Source: Fictibacillus marinisediminis (GTDB lineage: Bacteria > Bacillota > Bacilli > Bacillales > Fictibacillaceae). Taken from it: a DNA stretch of 64,000 nucleotides. Made by a program: the position numbers and the translations under genes. A model generated the notes under the pieces. That model worked only from the letters and a program-made list of their open reading frames with translations, was not told where the DNA came from and did no database searches. Position 1 is the first letter of the stretch; the number at the start of each line of letters is the position of its first letter. The stretch is taken from NCBI RefSeq assembly GCF_023149135.1, contig NZ_JAIWJX010000002.1, forward strand, positions 1,116,001 through 1,180,000. Reading direction: 5' to 3'. This document shows positions 1 to 7,768 of this stretch, piece by piece.

Positions 1-9
1 ATAAATGAC

Positions 10-50
10 AGCAAAAACTCATAACATGTTTATTGTATTGAGTTTTTGCA
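10..50. terminator. Hairpin upstream of the oligopeptide operon
   Basis: The 11-bp inverted repeat GCAAAAACTCA / TGAGTTTTTGC lies 50-90 bases before the first gene. It resembles a terminator of an upstream gene outside the window; the T-run is inside the 3' arm rather than after it, so termination strength is uncertain. Confidence 0.45.
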
Positions 51-98
51 GTACATAATGATTGGTCCAGTTAAAAATTAAATAATGGGGGTTAGGGA

Positions 99-1811
99 AT
101 GAAAAGACTCAGTCTTATTTTTCTGGTTGTTTTCTCCATGCTTCTTTCCGCATGCGCACTCAACAGCTCAGGAGATAACGAATCAAAGGACAGCGGGGAG
201 AAAGCAAGCACATCTGCTGTTAAAGATGCAAAAGGCAAAAGCTATAAAGCAACCGATGTATCAGCGCTGCCTGATAAAGCAAAAGCAAGAAAAGATACAT
301 TCATTGCGGGCATTTCTGCTCCAGGCGGAGTGTTCCTGCCATACTTTTATGAGAACGGGTGGGATGGCAATGCCACTACACCGATTTTTGCACCGCTTGT
401 TGACTTAGATAAAGACGGGAAGCCGGTTCCGATCTTGGCTGAAAGCTGGGAAACTTCCAAAGACCAGTTAACCTATACGTTCCATATTAGAAAGAATGCG
501 AAATTCAGTGACGGTTCTCCGGTAACGGCTAATGACGTTGCTTTTACGCTTAAGCTCCTTCATGATCCTGCTTATAACGGCTATCAGGATATTTCTCTTG
601 CCGCGATCAAAGGCGGAAAAGAGTATAAAGAAGGAAAAGCGAAGACCATTGAAGGCATTAAAGCCAAAGATCCACAGACGATTGAAATTACAACAGATAA
701 AGTCAATGCAAAGGCATTGTTGATCTTAGGCGGACAGGTGCTGTCTGAGAAATACTACGGAAAAGATTACAAATACGGCAAGCTGGACTACTTGAAGGAT
801 CTGTATTCCAAACCGCTTGGGGCAGGGCCTTATGTATTCTCCAAATATGTGCCTGGCCAAGAGATTCGCTATACAGCAAACGATAAGTACTATGCGGGCA
901 AGCCAAAAACAAAAAACCTGATTTACAAGATTATCGACAAAGCCACTTCTCTTCAGCAATTTGAAACAGGTGAACTGGATTACGCAGGATTCCCAGCTGA
1001 TGATGATACCGTAGAGCAGCTGAAAAGCTTGAAGTTCGCCAACATCAAAGTAGAGCCGGTCAATGATTACGGTTTGATCTATGTGAACAATACGCGTCCG
1101 CAGTTCAAAGATAAAGAAGTCCGCCAAGCGCTCCTTTACGGGCTGGACCGACAAAAAATAGTAGACGTACGTTTTAAAGGTTTTGGCCAAGTGGCAGATA
1201 TTCCAGTTTCACCGGTTTCATGGGCATACAATAACCAAGGTGTAACAGAGTATAAATTTGATCCGAAAAAAGCGAAAAAGCTGTTGGATAAAGCAGGATG
1301 GAAAACCGGCAAGAGTGGAATCCGCGAAAAGAATGGCGTTCAGCTGAAAATCAATTACTTAACATCTGACGCAGAGGATGCTGTCATCCCGATCGCTAAA
1401 GAAAATTATCAGGACATCGGCGTTAAATTTGAGCCGGACATTACTGATTTTAACGCACTCGTTTCCAAGCTTACGAAAAAGAACTATGACTTTGCGGCTG
1501 TATCCACATCACAGATTCTGGATCCAAGCGATACAGTAGAGGAGTTGGCTACCAAAAATCCGAACAACTACATGGGCTACTCTAATGCTAAAATCGACAA
1601 ATTGATCCAGGAAGGGTTAGGAACTCTTGATATCACTAAGCGAAAAGAAGTGTACCATGAGCTGTATAAAGAATTTACACAGGATCCTCCTTACATCCTG
1701 ATTCATTACCGCCAGAGCGCGAGAGCGATCAGCGGCCAGATCGAGGGATTGGTTCCTGATAACTATACTGGCATCGGTTCAAGCCTGCCAAACATCTCAA
1801 TCAAAAAGTAA
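99..1811 (+). CDS. Oligopeptide ABC transporter substrate-binding lipoprotein (OppA/AppA type)
   Basis: Captures peptides outside the membrane and delivers them to the permease encoded just downstream. The N-terminus is a lipoprotein signal: charged MKR, a hydrophobic stretch, then lipobox LSAC with the lipidated Cys at residue 19. A Ser/Lys/Glu-rich linker follows, then the long family-5 extracellular solute-binding domain, ending at 570 residues, usual for OppA/AppA proteins. The start is supported by the purine-rich GGGGGTTAGGGA before ATG. It is the first of five collinear genes (binding protein, two permeases, two ATPases), the classic opp/dpp order. The exact substrate (di-, oligo- or signalling peptide) cannot be told from sequence, so no opp or app symbol is given. 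Confidence 0.9.
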   Translation: MKRLSLIFLVVFSMLLSACALNSSGDNESKDSGEKASTSAVKDAKGKSYKATDVSALPDKAKARKDTFIAGISAPGGVFLPYFYENGWDGNATTPIFAPLVDLDKDGKPVPILAESWETSKDQLTYTFHIRKNAKFSDGSPVTANDVAFTLKLLHDPAYNGYQDISLAAIKGGKEYKEGKAKTIEGIKAKDPQTIEITTDKVNAKALLILGGQVLSEKYYGKDYKYGKLDYLKDLYSKPLGAGPYVFSKYVPGQEIRYTANDKYYAGKPKTKNLIYKIIDKATSLQQFETGELDYAGFPADDDTVEQLKSLKFANIKVEPVNDYGLIYVNNTRPQFKDKEVRQALLYGLDRQKIVDVRFKGFGQVADIPVSPVSWAYNNQGVTEYKFDPKKAKKLLDKAGWKTGKSGIREKNGVQLKINYLTSDAEDAVIPIAKENYQDIGVKFEPDITDFNALVSKLTKKNYDFAAVSTSQILDPSDTVEELATKNPNNYMGYSNAKIDKLIQEGLGTLDITKRKEVYHELYKEFTQDPPYILIHYRQSARAISGQIEGLVPDNYTGIGSSLPNISIKK

Positions 1812-1816
1812 AACGT

Positions 1817-1845
1817 AAAATGCCTGGCGCACAGCTGGGCATTTT
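1817..1845 (+). terminator. Intra-operon hairpin after the binding-protein gene
   Basis: AAAATGCC pairs with GGCATTTT across a 13-base loop in the gap between the binding protein and first permease genes. Such hairpins often cause partial termination or 3' protection, letting the binding protein be made in excess of the permease; that role is inferred. Confidence 0.6.
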
Positions 1846-1868
1846 ATCTGCAGAGGGGGGATTACCAT

Positions 1869-2825
1869 ATGAAACAGTATGTACTGCAGCGGTTTATTCA
1901 AATGATCATTATCTTGTTCGGTACATCATTTATCATCTTTTTCTTATTTGCACTGCTACCGGGGGATTATATTGATTCCAACTTAAGCCTCACCCCGCAG
2001 AGAGCACATGAGCTTAAAGCGCTCTATGGGCTTGATCAGCCGATTCTTCAGCGTTATTTTACGTGGCTCGGGAATGTTTTTCATGGAAATCTCGGCTTTT
2101 CGTTAAAACATCAGGAAAGTGTTGTTTCCCTGCTTAATAAGTATGTGTGGAATTCATTTATCGTAGCGCTCCTTGCCCTGTTCTTTACATGGACCATCGC
2201 TCTTCTTACAGGCGTATTTTCCGCGATCAAGCAATATTCTCTATTCGATGGACTGGTGACATTCTTCGTCTTTGCAGCCATGTCCTTCCCGTCGTTCTTT
2301 ATCTCTTTGCTGTTTATAAAATGGTTTGGGGTTGACCTTAAGATTCTCCCAATCGGAGGAATGATCGATACAGGCAGTGAAACGACCGGATTCGCTTATA
2401 TTCTTGAAGTGGGCAAGCATATGATCTTGCCTGTGGCCATTTTAACCCTGCTCAGCGTCGGTTCTTTAACCCGTTATTTCAGGACGGGGATGCTGGAGGT
2501 CATCCGGCAGGATTACATCCGGACTGCTAGGGCGAAAGGATTAAAGGAAAGAACGGTTATTTTTAAGCATACTCTTAAGAACGCCATCCTTCCGGCCATC
2601 ACGCTGCTGGCTTTTGAACTGCCGGGGCTTTTTTCCGGAGCAATCATCATGGAACAGATCTTTAACTGGCCGGGTGTCGGCAGAATTCAAATTGAATCGG
2701 TCAGCTTCAGAGATTATCCAGTATTGATGGCTTTTACACTGTTCCTTTCTTCCCTCACCATCATCGGAAACTTCCTGGCTGATGTTACATACGCCGCGGT
2801 AGATCCGAGAATCAGGCTGAAATAG
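1869..2825 (+). CDS. Oligopeptide ABC transporter permease (OppB type)
   Basis: Integral membrane subunit of the peptide importer. At 318 residues it shows the OppB layout: an N-terminal membrane helix (about residues 9-30), an extracellular segment containing the LYGLDQP motif, then five further hydrophobic helices. The cytoplasmic EAA coupling loop reads about DYIRTARAKGLKERTVIFKH, the contact site for the ATPases. The start has an AGAGGGGGG ribosome binding site. The gene sits between the binding protein and the second permease and its stop overlaps the next gene's ribosome binding site, so the two permeases are made together. Confidence 0.92.
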   Translation: MKQYVLQRFIQMIIILFGTSFIIFFLFALLPGDYIDSNLSLTPQRAHELKALYGLDQPILQRYFTWLGNVFHGNLGFSLKHQESVVSLLNKYVWNSFIVALLALFFTWTIALLTGVFSAIKQYSLFDGLVTFFVFAAMSFPSFFISLLFIKWFGVDLKILPIGGMIDTGSETTGFAYILEVGKHMILPVAILTLLSVGSLTRYFRTGMLEVIRQDYIRTARAKGLKERTVIFKHTLKNAILPAITLLAFELPGLFSGAIIMEQIFNWPGVGRIQIESVSFRDYPVLMAFTLFLSSLTIIGNFLADVTYAAVDPRIRLK

Positions 2826-2835
2826 GGGGATGAAC

Positions 2836-3759
2836 ATGGAAACTGCTAAACCGTTAATCTATAAAAAGAAGAAAGTAGCGAAGGCGAAATCTCCATCGTT
2901 ATGGAAACAAACCTACCGGCGCCTGAAAAAGAACAAATTGGCGATGGCAAGTTTAATTTTCCTTGTTTTTATGCTTTTGCTCAGTTTTATAGGGCCTCAT
3001 TTTTCACCATATATTTTAGACCGTACAGATATTGCCTATGCCAACCAGCCGCCGAGCTCATCGCACTGGCTTGGGACCGATAATTATGGACGTGATGTGC
3101 TGACACGATTAATGATGGCGGGGCAGATCTCGCTGACGATCGGACTTGCCTCGATGGTTCTTTCTATTGTGATCGGTTCGTTCCTTGGAGCCGTTTCAGG
3201 CTTCTACCGCGGGATTGTGGATATGATCATCATGAGGCTGGCCGATATCCTGATGTCGATTCCAGGCTTGCCGCTTCTCTTGATCATGGGAGCGATTCTG
3301 TCTGAGTGGAAGGTACCTTCTGAATACAGACTGTACATTATCATGATCATGCTGAGCTTTGTCGGCTGGCCTGCCCTTGCCAGGCTTGTCCGCGGACAAA
3401 TTTTGTCACTGCGGGAGCAGCCCTTCATGCAGGCAACGGAAGTGCTCGGACTCAGCGATCGGCGAAAGATTTTCTATCACTTGATCCCGAATACGCTGCC
3501 GCTATTGCTCGTTGTGGCAACCCTGAATGTGGCAGGGGCGATACTTAGTGAATCCGCACTGAGTTTCCTTGGGCTAGGAGTCGTTCCGCCGACACCTTCA
3601 TGGGGTAACATGATGGATGCGGCAAATAATTTTATTGACTTCAGAAAACGCCCATGGCTATGGATTCCACCGGGCTCGGCCATCTTCCTCACTGTCGTGT
3701 CCATTAACTTGCTCGGCGATGGATTAAGGGATGCGCTGGACCCGAAAATGAAACGGTAG
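2836..3759 (+). CDS. Oligopeptide ABC transporter permease (OppC type)
   Basis: Second membrane subunit of the importer, about 307 residues, with the OppC N-terminal motif (LWKQTYRRLKKNKLAMASL) before the first helix and the EAA loop (about QPFMQATEVLGLSDRRKIFYH). The C-terminus ends with the conserved GDGLRDALDPKMKR. An in-frame ATG at 2830 touches the AGGGGG ribosome binding site directly, so the ATG at 2836, with about six bases of spacing, is the better start. It follows OppB with no real gap and precedes the ATPase genes. Confidence 0.9.
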   Translation: METAKPLIYKKKKVAKAKSPSLWKQTYRRLKKNKLAMASLIFLVFMLLLSFIGPHFSPYILDRTDIAYANQPPSSSHWLGTDNYGRDVLTRLMMAGQISLTIGLASMVLSIVIGSFLGAVSGFYRGIVDMIIMRLADILMSIPGLPLLLIMGAILSEWKVPSEYRLYIIMIMLSFVGWPALARLVRGQILSLREQPFMQATEVLGLSDRRKIFYHLIPNTLPLLLVVATLNVAGAILSESALSFLGLGVVPPTPSWGNMMDAANNFIDFRKRPWLWIPPGSAIFLTVVSINLLGDGLRDALDPKMKR

Positions 3760-3768
3760 GTGTTAATA

Positions 3769-4749
3769 TTGAGTGAAGCACTGTTAGAAGTAAAAAACTT
3801 AGTCACTAATTTTTATACGGAAGAGGGCGTTGTAAGGGCAGTGAATGACGTCAGCTTTTCCATTGGTGAGCAGGAAACGGTCTGTATCGTCGGAGAGTCA
3901 GGATGCGGAAAAAGCATCACCTCACTTTCCATCATGCAGCTCATAAATGAGAACGGAAAGATTGAAAACGGAGAAGTGAACTTTGCCGGCCGGAATCTTC
4001 TTAAACTGAATAAAAAAGAAATCAGCCGCCTTCGCGGAAATGATATCGGAATGATCTTTCAGGAACCGATGACCTCACTGAATCCAGTGTATACGATCGG
4101 CCAGCAGATGATTGAGCCGCTCCAGGAGCATCTGCTGCTTAGCCGGAAGGAAGCCTATAAGAAAGCACAGGAGCTCATCACAAGGCTGGGAATTCCAAAT
4201 GCTGAGAAAATCATTAACATGTATCCGCACGAACTGAGCGGGGGTATGCTGCAGCGGATCATGATCGGCATCGCGATCAGCTGCAATCCGAAGCTCATCA
4301 TCGCCGATGAGCCTACGACTGCCCTGGATGTAACGATTCAAGCTCAGATACTGGATATTTTACGGGATATTAAAGAGCAGTTTAAAACATCCATTCTACT
4401 GATTACCCATGACCTTGGAGTTGTTGCCGAGATGGCTGATTATGTTGTCGTTATGTACGCAGGCAAGATTGTGGAGCAGGGCCCTGTCCTGGAAATGTTT
4501 ACGAATCCACAGCATCCTTACACGAAGGGTCTCCTGAAAGCCAAACCGGTGATTGGAGAGCGAAAAGAGGAGCTTTACACGATAGCCGGCCAGGTTCCAA
4601 ACCTTGCTGAACTGTATGACTCGTGTTATTTTGCTGACCGGTGCGAGCATTGCATGGACATTTGCCGGACGAAGCATCCAGAGCTTGAAAAAACCTCTGA
4701 GTACCATAGTGTCAGCTGCTACCTTTATGAAAGAGAGGCCGTACGATGA
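3769..4749 (+). CDS. Oligopeptide ABC transporter ATPase (OppD type)
   Basis: Cytoplasmic ATPase that powers the importer with its partner encoded next. Walker A GESGCGKS lies at about residues 42-49, followed by Q-loop QEPMTSL, signature LSGGM, Walker B LIIADEPT and the H-loop THDLG. The C-terminal extension has the oligopeptide/dipeptide ATPase tail with clustered Cys residues (CYFADRCEHCMDIC), which in some OppD/DppD relatives ligates an iron-sulfur cluster. A GTG at 3760 is in frame, but TTG at 3769 gives the N-terminus MSEALLEVK, matching the next ATPase, and has GGTAGGTG at proper spacing. The stop overlaps the next start by ATGA. Confidence 0.88.
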   Translation: MSEALLEVKNLVTNFYTEEGVVRAVNDVSFSIGEQETVCIVGESGCGKSITSLSIMQLINENGKIENGEVNFAGRNLLKLNKKEISRLRGNDIGMIFQEPMTSLNPVYTIGQQMIEPLQEHLLLSRKEAYKKAQELITRLGIPNAEKIINMYPHELSGGMLQRIMIGIAISCNPKLIIADEPTTALDVTIQAQILDILRDIKEQFKTSILLITHDLGVVAEMADYVVVMYAGKIVEQGPVLEMFTNPQHPYTKGLLKAKPVIGERKEELYTIAGQVPNLAELYDSCYFADRCEHCMDICRTKHPELEKTSEYHSVSCYLYEREAVR

Positions 4750-5711
4750 GTGAAGCATTGTTAGAAGTAAAAGATTTAAAAAAATACTACTCAAGCTCTA
4801 ACGGCCTATTTGGAAAAAAGAGTGAATCGGTCAAGGCGGTCGATGGTGTTTCATTTACGATTGAAAAAGGAGACGTATTTGGTCTCGTCGGAGAGTCCGG
4901 CAGCGGGAAATCCACGATTGGAAAGACCATTCTAAGGCTGCATGAGAAAACCGAAGGGGAAGTTCGTTTCAAAGGGAAAGATGTTTACTCACTAAAGAAA
5001 AAGGAACTAAGGAGTTTGCGTGTGCAGACCCAACTCGTCTTTCAGGACCCTTTCAGCTCATTAAACCCCAGGATCCGGGTGGGAGATGCCATTGGGGAAG
5101 CCATGGTTCAGCACGGTCTTGCTTCCAGTAAGGATGTTAGAGCAAAGGTGCTTCAAGTAATGGAAACATGCGGTCTTTCACCCTTTCATGTGGATCGTTA
5201 TCCTCATGAATTCTCTGGCGGCCAGCGGCAAAGAATCGTCATTGCCAGGGCGATGGCACTCAATCCCGAGTTTCTTGTCATGGATGAACCGGTCGCTGCT
5301 CTGGACGTTTCCATTCAGGCACAGATAATTAATCTTTTCAGTGATCTGAGGAAGAAAAAAGGTCTTTCCTATTTGTTTATTTCACATGATTTGAGTGTCG
5401 TGGAGCATCTTTGTACAAAGATTGCGATCATGTACCTTGGCAATATTGTGGAGATGGCAACGAAAGAAGAGCTGTTTGATAATCCGCTGCATCCCTATAC
5501 GAAAGCGCTCTTGTCTGCTGTCCCAATTCCCGATCCACGGATCAAGAGGGAAAGAATTATTTTAAAAGGAGATATTCCGAGTCCTGTTAATCCGCCGTCA
5601 GGCTGCAAGTTTCGTACACGGTGTCCGCTGGCAACAGAGCTTTGTGCGGAAAAAAAACCCGAATTCAGGGATATGGGGAACGGACATTTTACGGCCTGTC
5701 ATTATGCTTAA
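4746..5711 (+). CDS. Oligopeptide ABC transporter ATPase (OppF type)
   Basis: Second ATPase of the importer, 321 residues. Walker A is GESGSGKS, the signature is FSGGQRQR, Walker B is FLVMDEP and the H-loop is SHDLS; the C-terminal Opp/Dpp extension contains CKFRTRCPLATELC. The ATG overlaps the OppD stop (ATGA), so translation is coupled. Both ATPases begin with MSEALLEVK, showing a common origin. No U-tailed terminator was seen right after the stop; a new promoter begins only seven bases downstream. Confidence 0.9.
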   Translation: MSEALLEVKDLKKYYSSSNGLFGKKSESVKAVDGVSFTIEKGDVFGLVGESGSGKSTIGKTILRLHEKTEGEVRFKGKDVYSLKKKELRSLRVQTQLVFQDPFSSLNPRIRVGDAIGEAMVQHGLASSKDVRAKVLQVMETCGLSPFHVDRYPHEFSGGQRQRIVIARAMALNPEFLVMDEPVAALDVSIQAQIINLFSDLRKKKGLSYLFISHDLSVVEHLCTKIAIMYLGNIVEMATKEELFDNPLHPYTKALLSAVPIPDPRIKRERIILKGDIPSPVNPPSGCKFRTRCPLATELCAEKKPEFRDMGNGHFTACHYA

Positions 5712-5717
5712 AAACTG

Positions 5718-5746
5718 TTGACTTACCAGGCTTATTCCATTATATT
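5718..5746 (+). promoter_or_regulatory. Sigma-A promoter of the SAM riboswitch transcript
   Basis: TTGACT and TATATT are separated by exactly 17 bases, beginning seven bases after the oppF-type stop. The riboswitch aptamer begins about 26 bases downstream of the -10, a usual leader distance. Confidence 0.75.
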
Positions 5747-5771
5747 ATTTTTAATAATTTAAAATTTTCTA

Positions 5772-5934
5772 TCTTATTAAGAGAGGTGGAGGGATTGGCC
5801 CTTTGAAGCCTCGGCAGCGGTCCCGCAGAGGGAACTGTGCCAATTCCAACAAGCTTTGGCTTGGACAATAAGAAGGGTAATTTGGTTATGTCTAACCTCT
5901 TCTTATTACGTGATCGTAGTAGGAAGAGGTTTTT
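5772..5934 (+). ncRNA. SAM riboswitch (S-box leader) with terminator
   Basis: The aptamer shows S-box hallmarks: AGAGGTGGAGGGA, the GCCCTTTGAAGCC segment and a closing P1 helix TCTTATT (5772-5778) with AATAAGA (5867-5873). Downstream, AACCTCTTC (5894-5902) and GAAGAGGTT (5923-5931) plus a T-run form an intrinsic terminator. AATAAGAAG (5867-5875) can instead pair with CTTCTTATT (5899-5907) inside the terminator arm, so the SAM-free antiterminator is readable too. By family knowledge SAM binding stabilises P1 and causes termination. No methionine gene follows: after 60 bases there is a second terminator, then a DUF2325 gene. Confidence 0.92.
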
Positions 5935-5995
5935 ATTACGGTATAAAACAGAGTAAATCCATAGGAATATTTGTATATTTTTTGCTGCTGATTGG

Positions 5996-6043
5996 AAAAC
6001 CAAAGGCAACTCTCTTTTTGGGATGTTTGCCTTTGGTTTTTTT
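5996..6043 (+). terminator. Second terminator after the SAM riboswitch
   Basis: A perfect 14-bp stem AAAACCAAAGGCAA / TTGCCTTTGGTTTT is followed by a T-run. It lies between the riboswitch terminator and the next gene, so transcripts reading through the riboswitch would still stop here. Confidence 0.85.
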
Positions 6044-6100
6044 ATTCAGTTCGAGCAAGAAGAAATAGTTGAAATAAGAGAGAGGGAAGGAGATGCTGGT

Positions 6101-6427
6101 ATGTCGTCGTTATTAATTGTTGGTGGAGATCATCTTGGGAAAATTACGAAGAAACTGGAGCATCAAGGGATAAGGGAGATCATTCATGTAAGCGGAAGAA
6201 AAGCTAGAATGTCTCAAAAGGAGATTCCTAGTCATGTGAACTTGGTTCTGGTCCTGACCGATTTTATAAACCATGAGTTTTCAGCAGCGATTAAGAAAAA
6301 GGCGAACAAACAGAGCATTCCCATCTATTTTTCCAAGCGGTCCTGGTGCTCGATCTATGCTGTACTTGAAAAATCAGAGCTTTTAAGCAATCGCACAAAA
6401 CGGAAGAAAATAGCCGTTAATGGGTAA
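6101..6427 (+). CDS. DUF2325 family protein
   Basis: A 108-residue protein of the DUF2325 family. It starts MSSLLIVGGDHLGKI, a Rossmann-like beta-loop-helix, and contains the LVLVLTDFINHEFSAA strand-helix and a C-terminal IPIYFSKRSW segment, all typical of the family. No biochemical function is established. The start at 6101 has a GGAAGGAG ribosome binding site; longer in-frame readings upstream run through the second terminator hairpin and lack a site. It is separated from the SAM riboswitch by two terminators, so SAM control of this gene is doubtful. Confidence 0.8.
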   Translation: MSSLLIVGGDHLGKITKKLEHQGIREIIHVSGRKARMSQKEIPSHVNLVLVLTDFINHEFSAAIKKKANKQSIPIYFSKRSWCSIYAVLEKSELLSNRTKRKKIAVNG

Positions 6428-6431
6428 TAAG

Positions 6432-6456
6432 AAAACCTGCCTCACAGGGCAGGTTT
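6432..6456. terminator. Bidirectional terminator
   Basis: AAAACCTGCC / GGGCAGGTTTT hairpin between the convergent DUF2325 gene and the small minus-strand gene; it has a T-run on the plus strand and A-rich flank for the minus strand. Confidence 0.85.
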
Positions 6457-6627
6457 TCATTCCGTTGAATCAATTTTTACAACTTCAAGCTGAAAGGGAA
6501 CGCACTCTTCCAGTCTTTCTTTAATCTGTTCGGCTTCCTCTCTGGACAATGGAGTATTTGAGTCTCTTAACGTTTCCAGGCTGAAAGTAAACCGCCCGCT
6601 GGATTCAATAACCTTGTATTCTTTCAT
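6457..6627 (-). CDS. Small uncharacterised protein, 56 aa
   Basis: An open frame of 56 codons begins MKEYKVIESSGRFTFSLE and ends KIDSTE, with a good AAAGGGG ribosome binding site seven bases before ATG and a shared terminator just after the stop. The middle is an acidic, amphipathic helix (SREEAEQIKERLEEC). I do not recognise the family; the strong site, the terminator and protein-like composition support a real gene. Confidence 0.65.
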   Translation of the reverse strand: MKEYKVIESSGRFTFSLETLRDSNTPLSREEAEQIKERLEECVPFQLEVVKIDSTE

Positions 6628-6830
6628 GAAAATTCCCCTTTCTCCTTTTCATTTGAGATTGCATGAATGGCACGATGGTATATCTATATACTTCTACATA
6701 CCCGTTTCGTTCCCTTTTTAGTATTTTGATTGGAGGAATTGAAAAAATATAGTTATAGGAAAATCATCACTCTAATATACATAATCGATGGAATCTCGAT
6801 GGGAAACCGTGCTGATGGAGGGATGAAGGT

Positions 6831-7757
6831 ATGGCTGTTAAACCACCGATACTGCAGAGAGGGGACACCATCGGGATCGTGACACTCGGAAGCCCTCTGG
6901 AGGCCCAAATAATTAATGAAGGATTAACCACGCTGCGAAATTTCGGATTCAATATTGTCCTCGGGAAAAATGTTTACACGAATACTGGTTTTTTGGCCGG
7001 AACGGATGAACAGCGGGCAGCTGATTTAATGGCGATGTTTAGGAATAATAAGGTGAAAATGATTTTGCCGACAAGAGGGGGAGTAGGAGTAGAGGGAATT
7101 CTGCCGTATCTGGATTTTGATGTCATCCGGCAGAATCCAAAAATCGTATCAGGATACAGCGATATTACAATCCTGCTGAATGTACTGTACCAATATACCG
7201 ATTTAATCACCTTTCAGAGCCTTCTCCTGCTGGACTTTAATGCAAATACACCGGCTTATAACTACCAACAGTTTTTCCAGGCAACTTCCACTGTTCAGTC
7301 ACCCCGGCAAATTGTTAATCCGCCGGGTATTCCTCAAATTAGCAGAATACAAGGAAATATAACGGGAGAAGTTGTTGGCGGCAATTTGACCTCGCTTGTG
7401 GATTCACTTGGAACTCCGTTTGAGATTGATACAGCAGGAAAAATTTTAGTGATAGAGGAGACCCATGAACCGATTAACGCGGTTTACCGGTATCTAAATC
7501 ATTTAAAAATTGCGGGTAAATTCGATGATTGTGCAGGTATTGTGATGGGTGAATGCACAGCGTGTGAACCGGCGTACGGTGTAACGTATGATCAGCTCAT
7601 TACTACATTTGTCGTTCCACTTGGGAAGCCTCTCATGACAAATGTTACAACAGCACATGGGTATTATAAATCAGCCATCCCAATCGGTGCACAGGCGAAC
7701 CTCGATACCGTTAACAACCGTTTTTCGATTTTAGAGCCGAGTGTGAGCAATATGTAA
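6831..7757 (+). CDS. LD-carboxypeptidase, peptidase family S66
   Basis: Cytoplasmic serine peptidase related to LdcA and MccF, which trim the terminal D-Ala of muropeptide tetrapeptides during wall recycling or cleave microcin C-like compounds. The N-terminus GDTIGIVTLGSP is the family start. The nucleophile elbow GYSD puts the catalytic Ser at about residue 110; the IEET segment and the AHGYY segment supply the candidate Glu and His. Length (308) is typical. The start has GGAGGGATGAAGGT before ATG. It is convergent with the AlkA gene, eleven bases apart. LdcA-like recycling and MccF-like immunity cannot be told apart here. Confidence 0.85.
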   Translation: MAVKPPILQRGDTIGIVTLGSPLEAQIINEGLTTLRNFGFNIVLGKNVYTNTGFLAGTDEQRAADLMAMFRNNKVKMILPTRGGVGVEGILPYLDFDVIRQNPKIVSGYSDITILLNVLYQYTDLITFQSLLLLDFNANTPAYNYQQFFQATSTVQSPRQIVNPPGIPQISRIQGNITGEVVGGNLTSLVDSLGTPFEIDTAGKILVIEETHEPINAVYRYLNHLKIAGKFDDCAGIVMGECTACEPAYGVTYDQLITTFVVPLGKPLMTNVTTAHGYYKSAIPIGAQANLDTVNNRFSILEPSVSNM

Positions 7758-7768
7758 AATAAAAGAGA

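Noticed and set aside
1..98. T-box or other amino-acid leader upstream of the peptide transporter
   Set aside because: Only a simple hairpin is present; no T-box sequence or specifier structure is seen within the 98 bases available.
6023..6100. Longer N-terminus for the DUF2325 protein
   Set aside because: It would be translated through a terminator stem and has no ribosome binding site; family members start at MSSLLIVGG.
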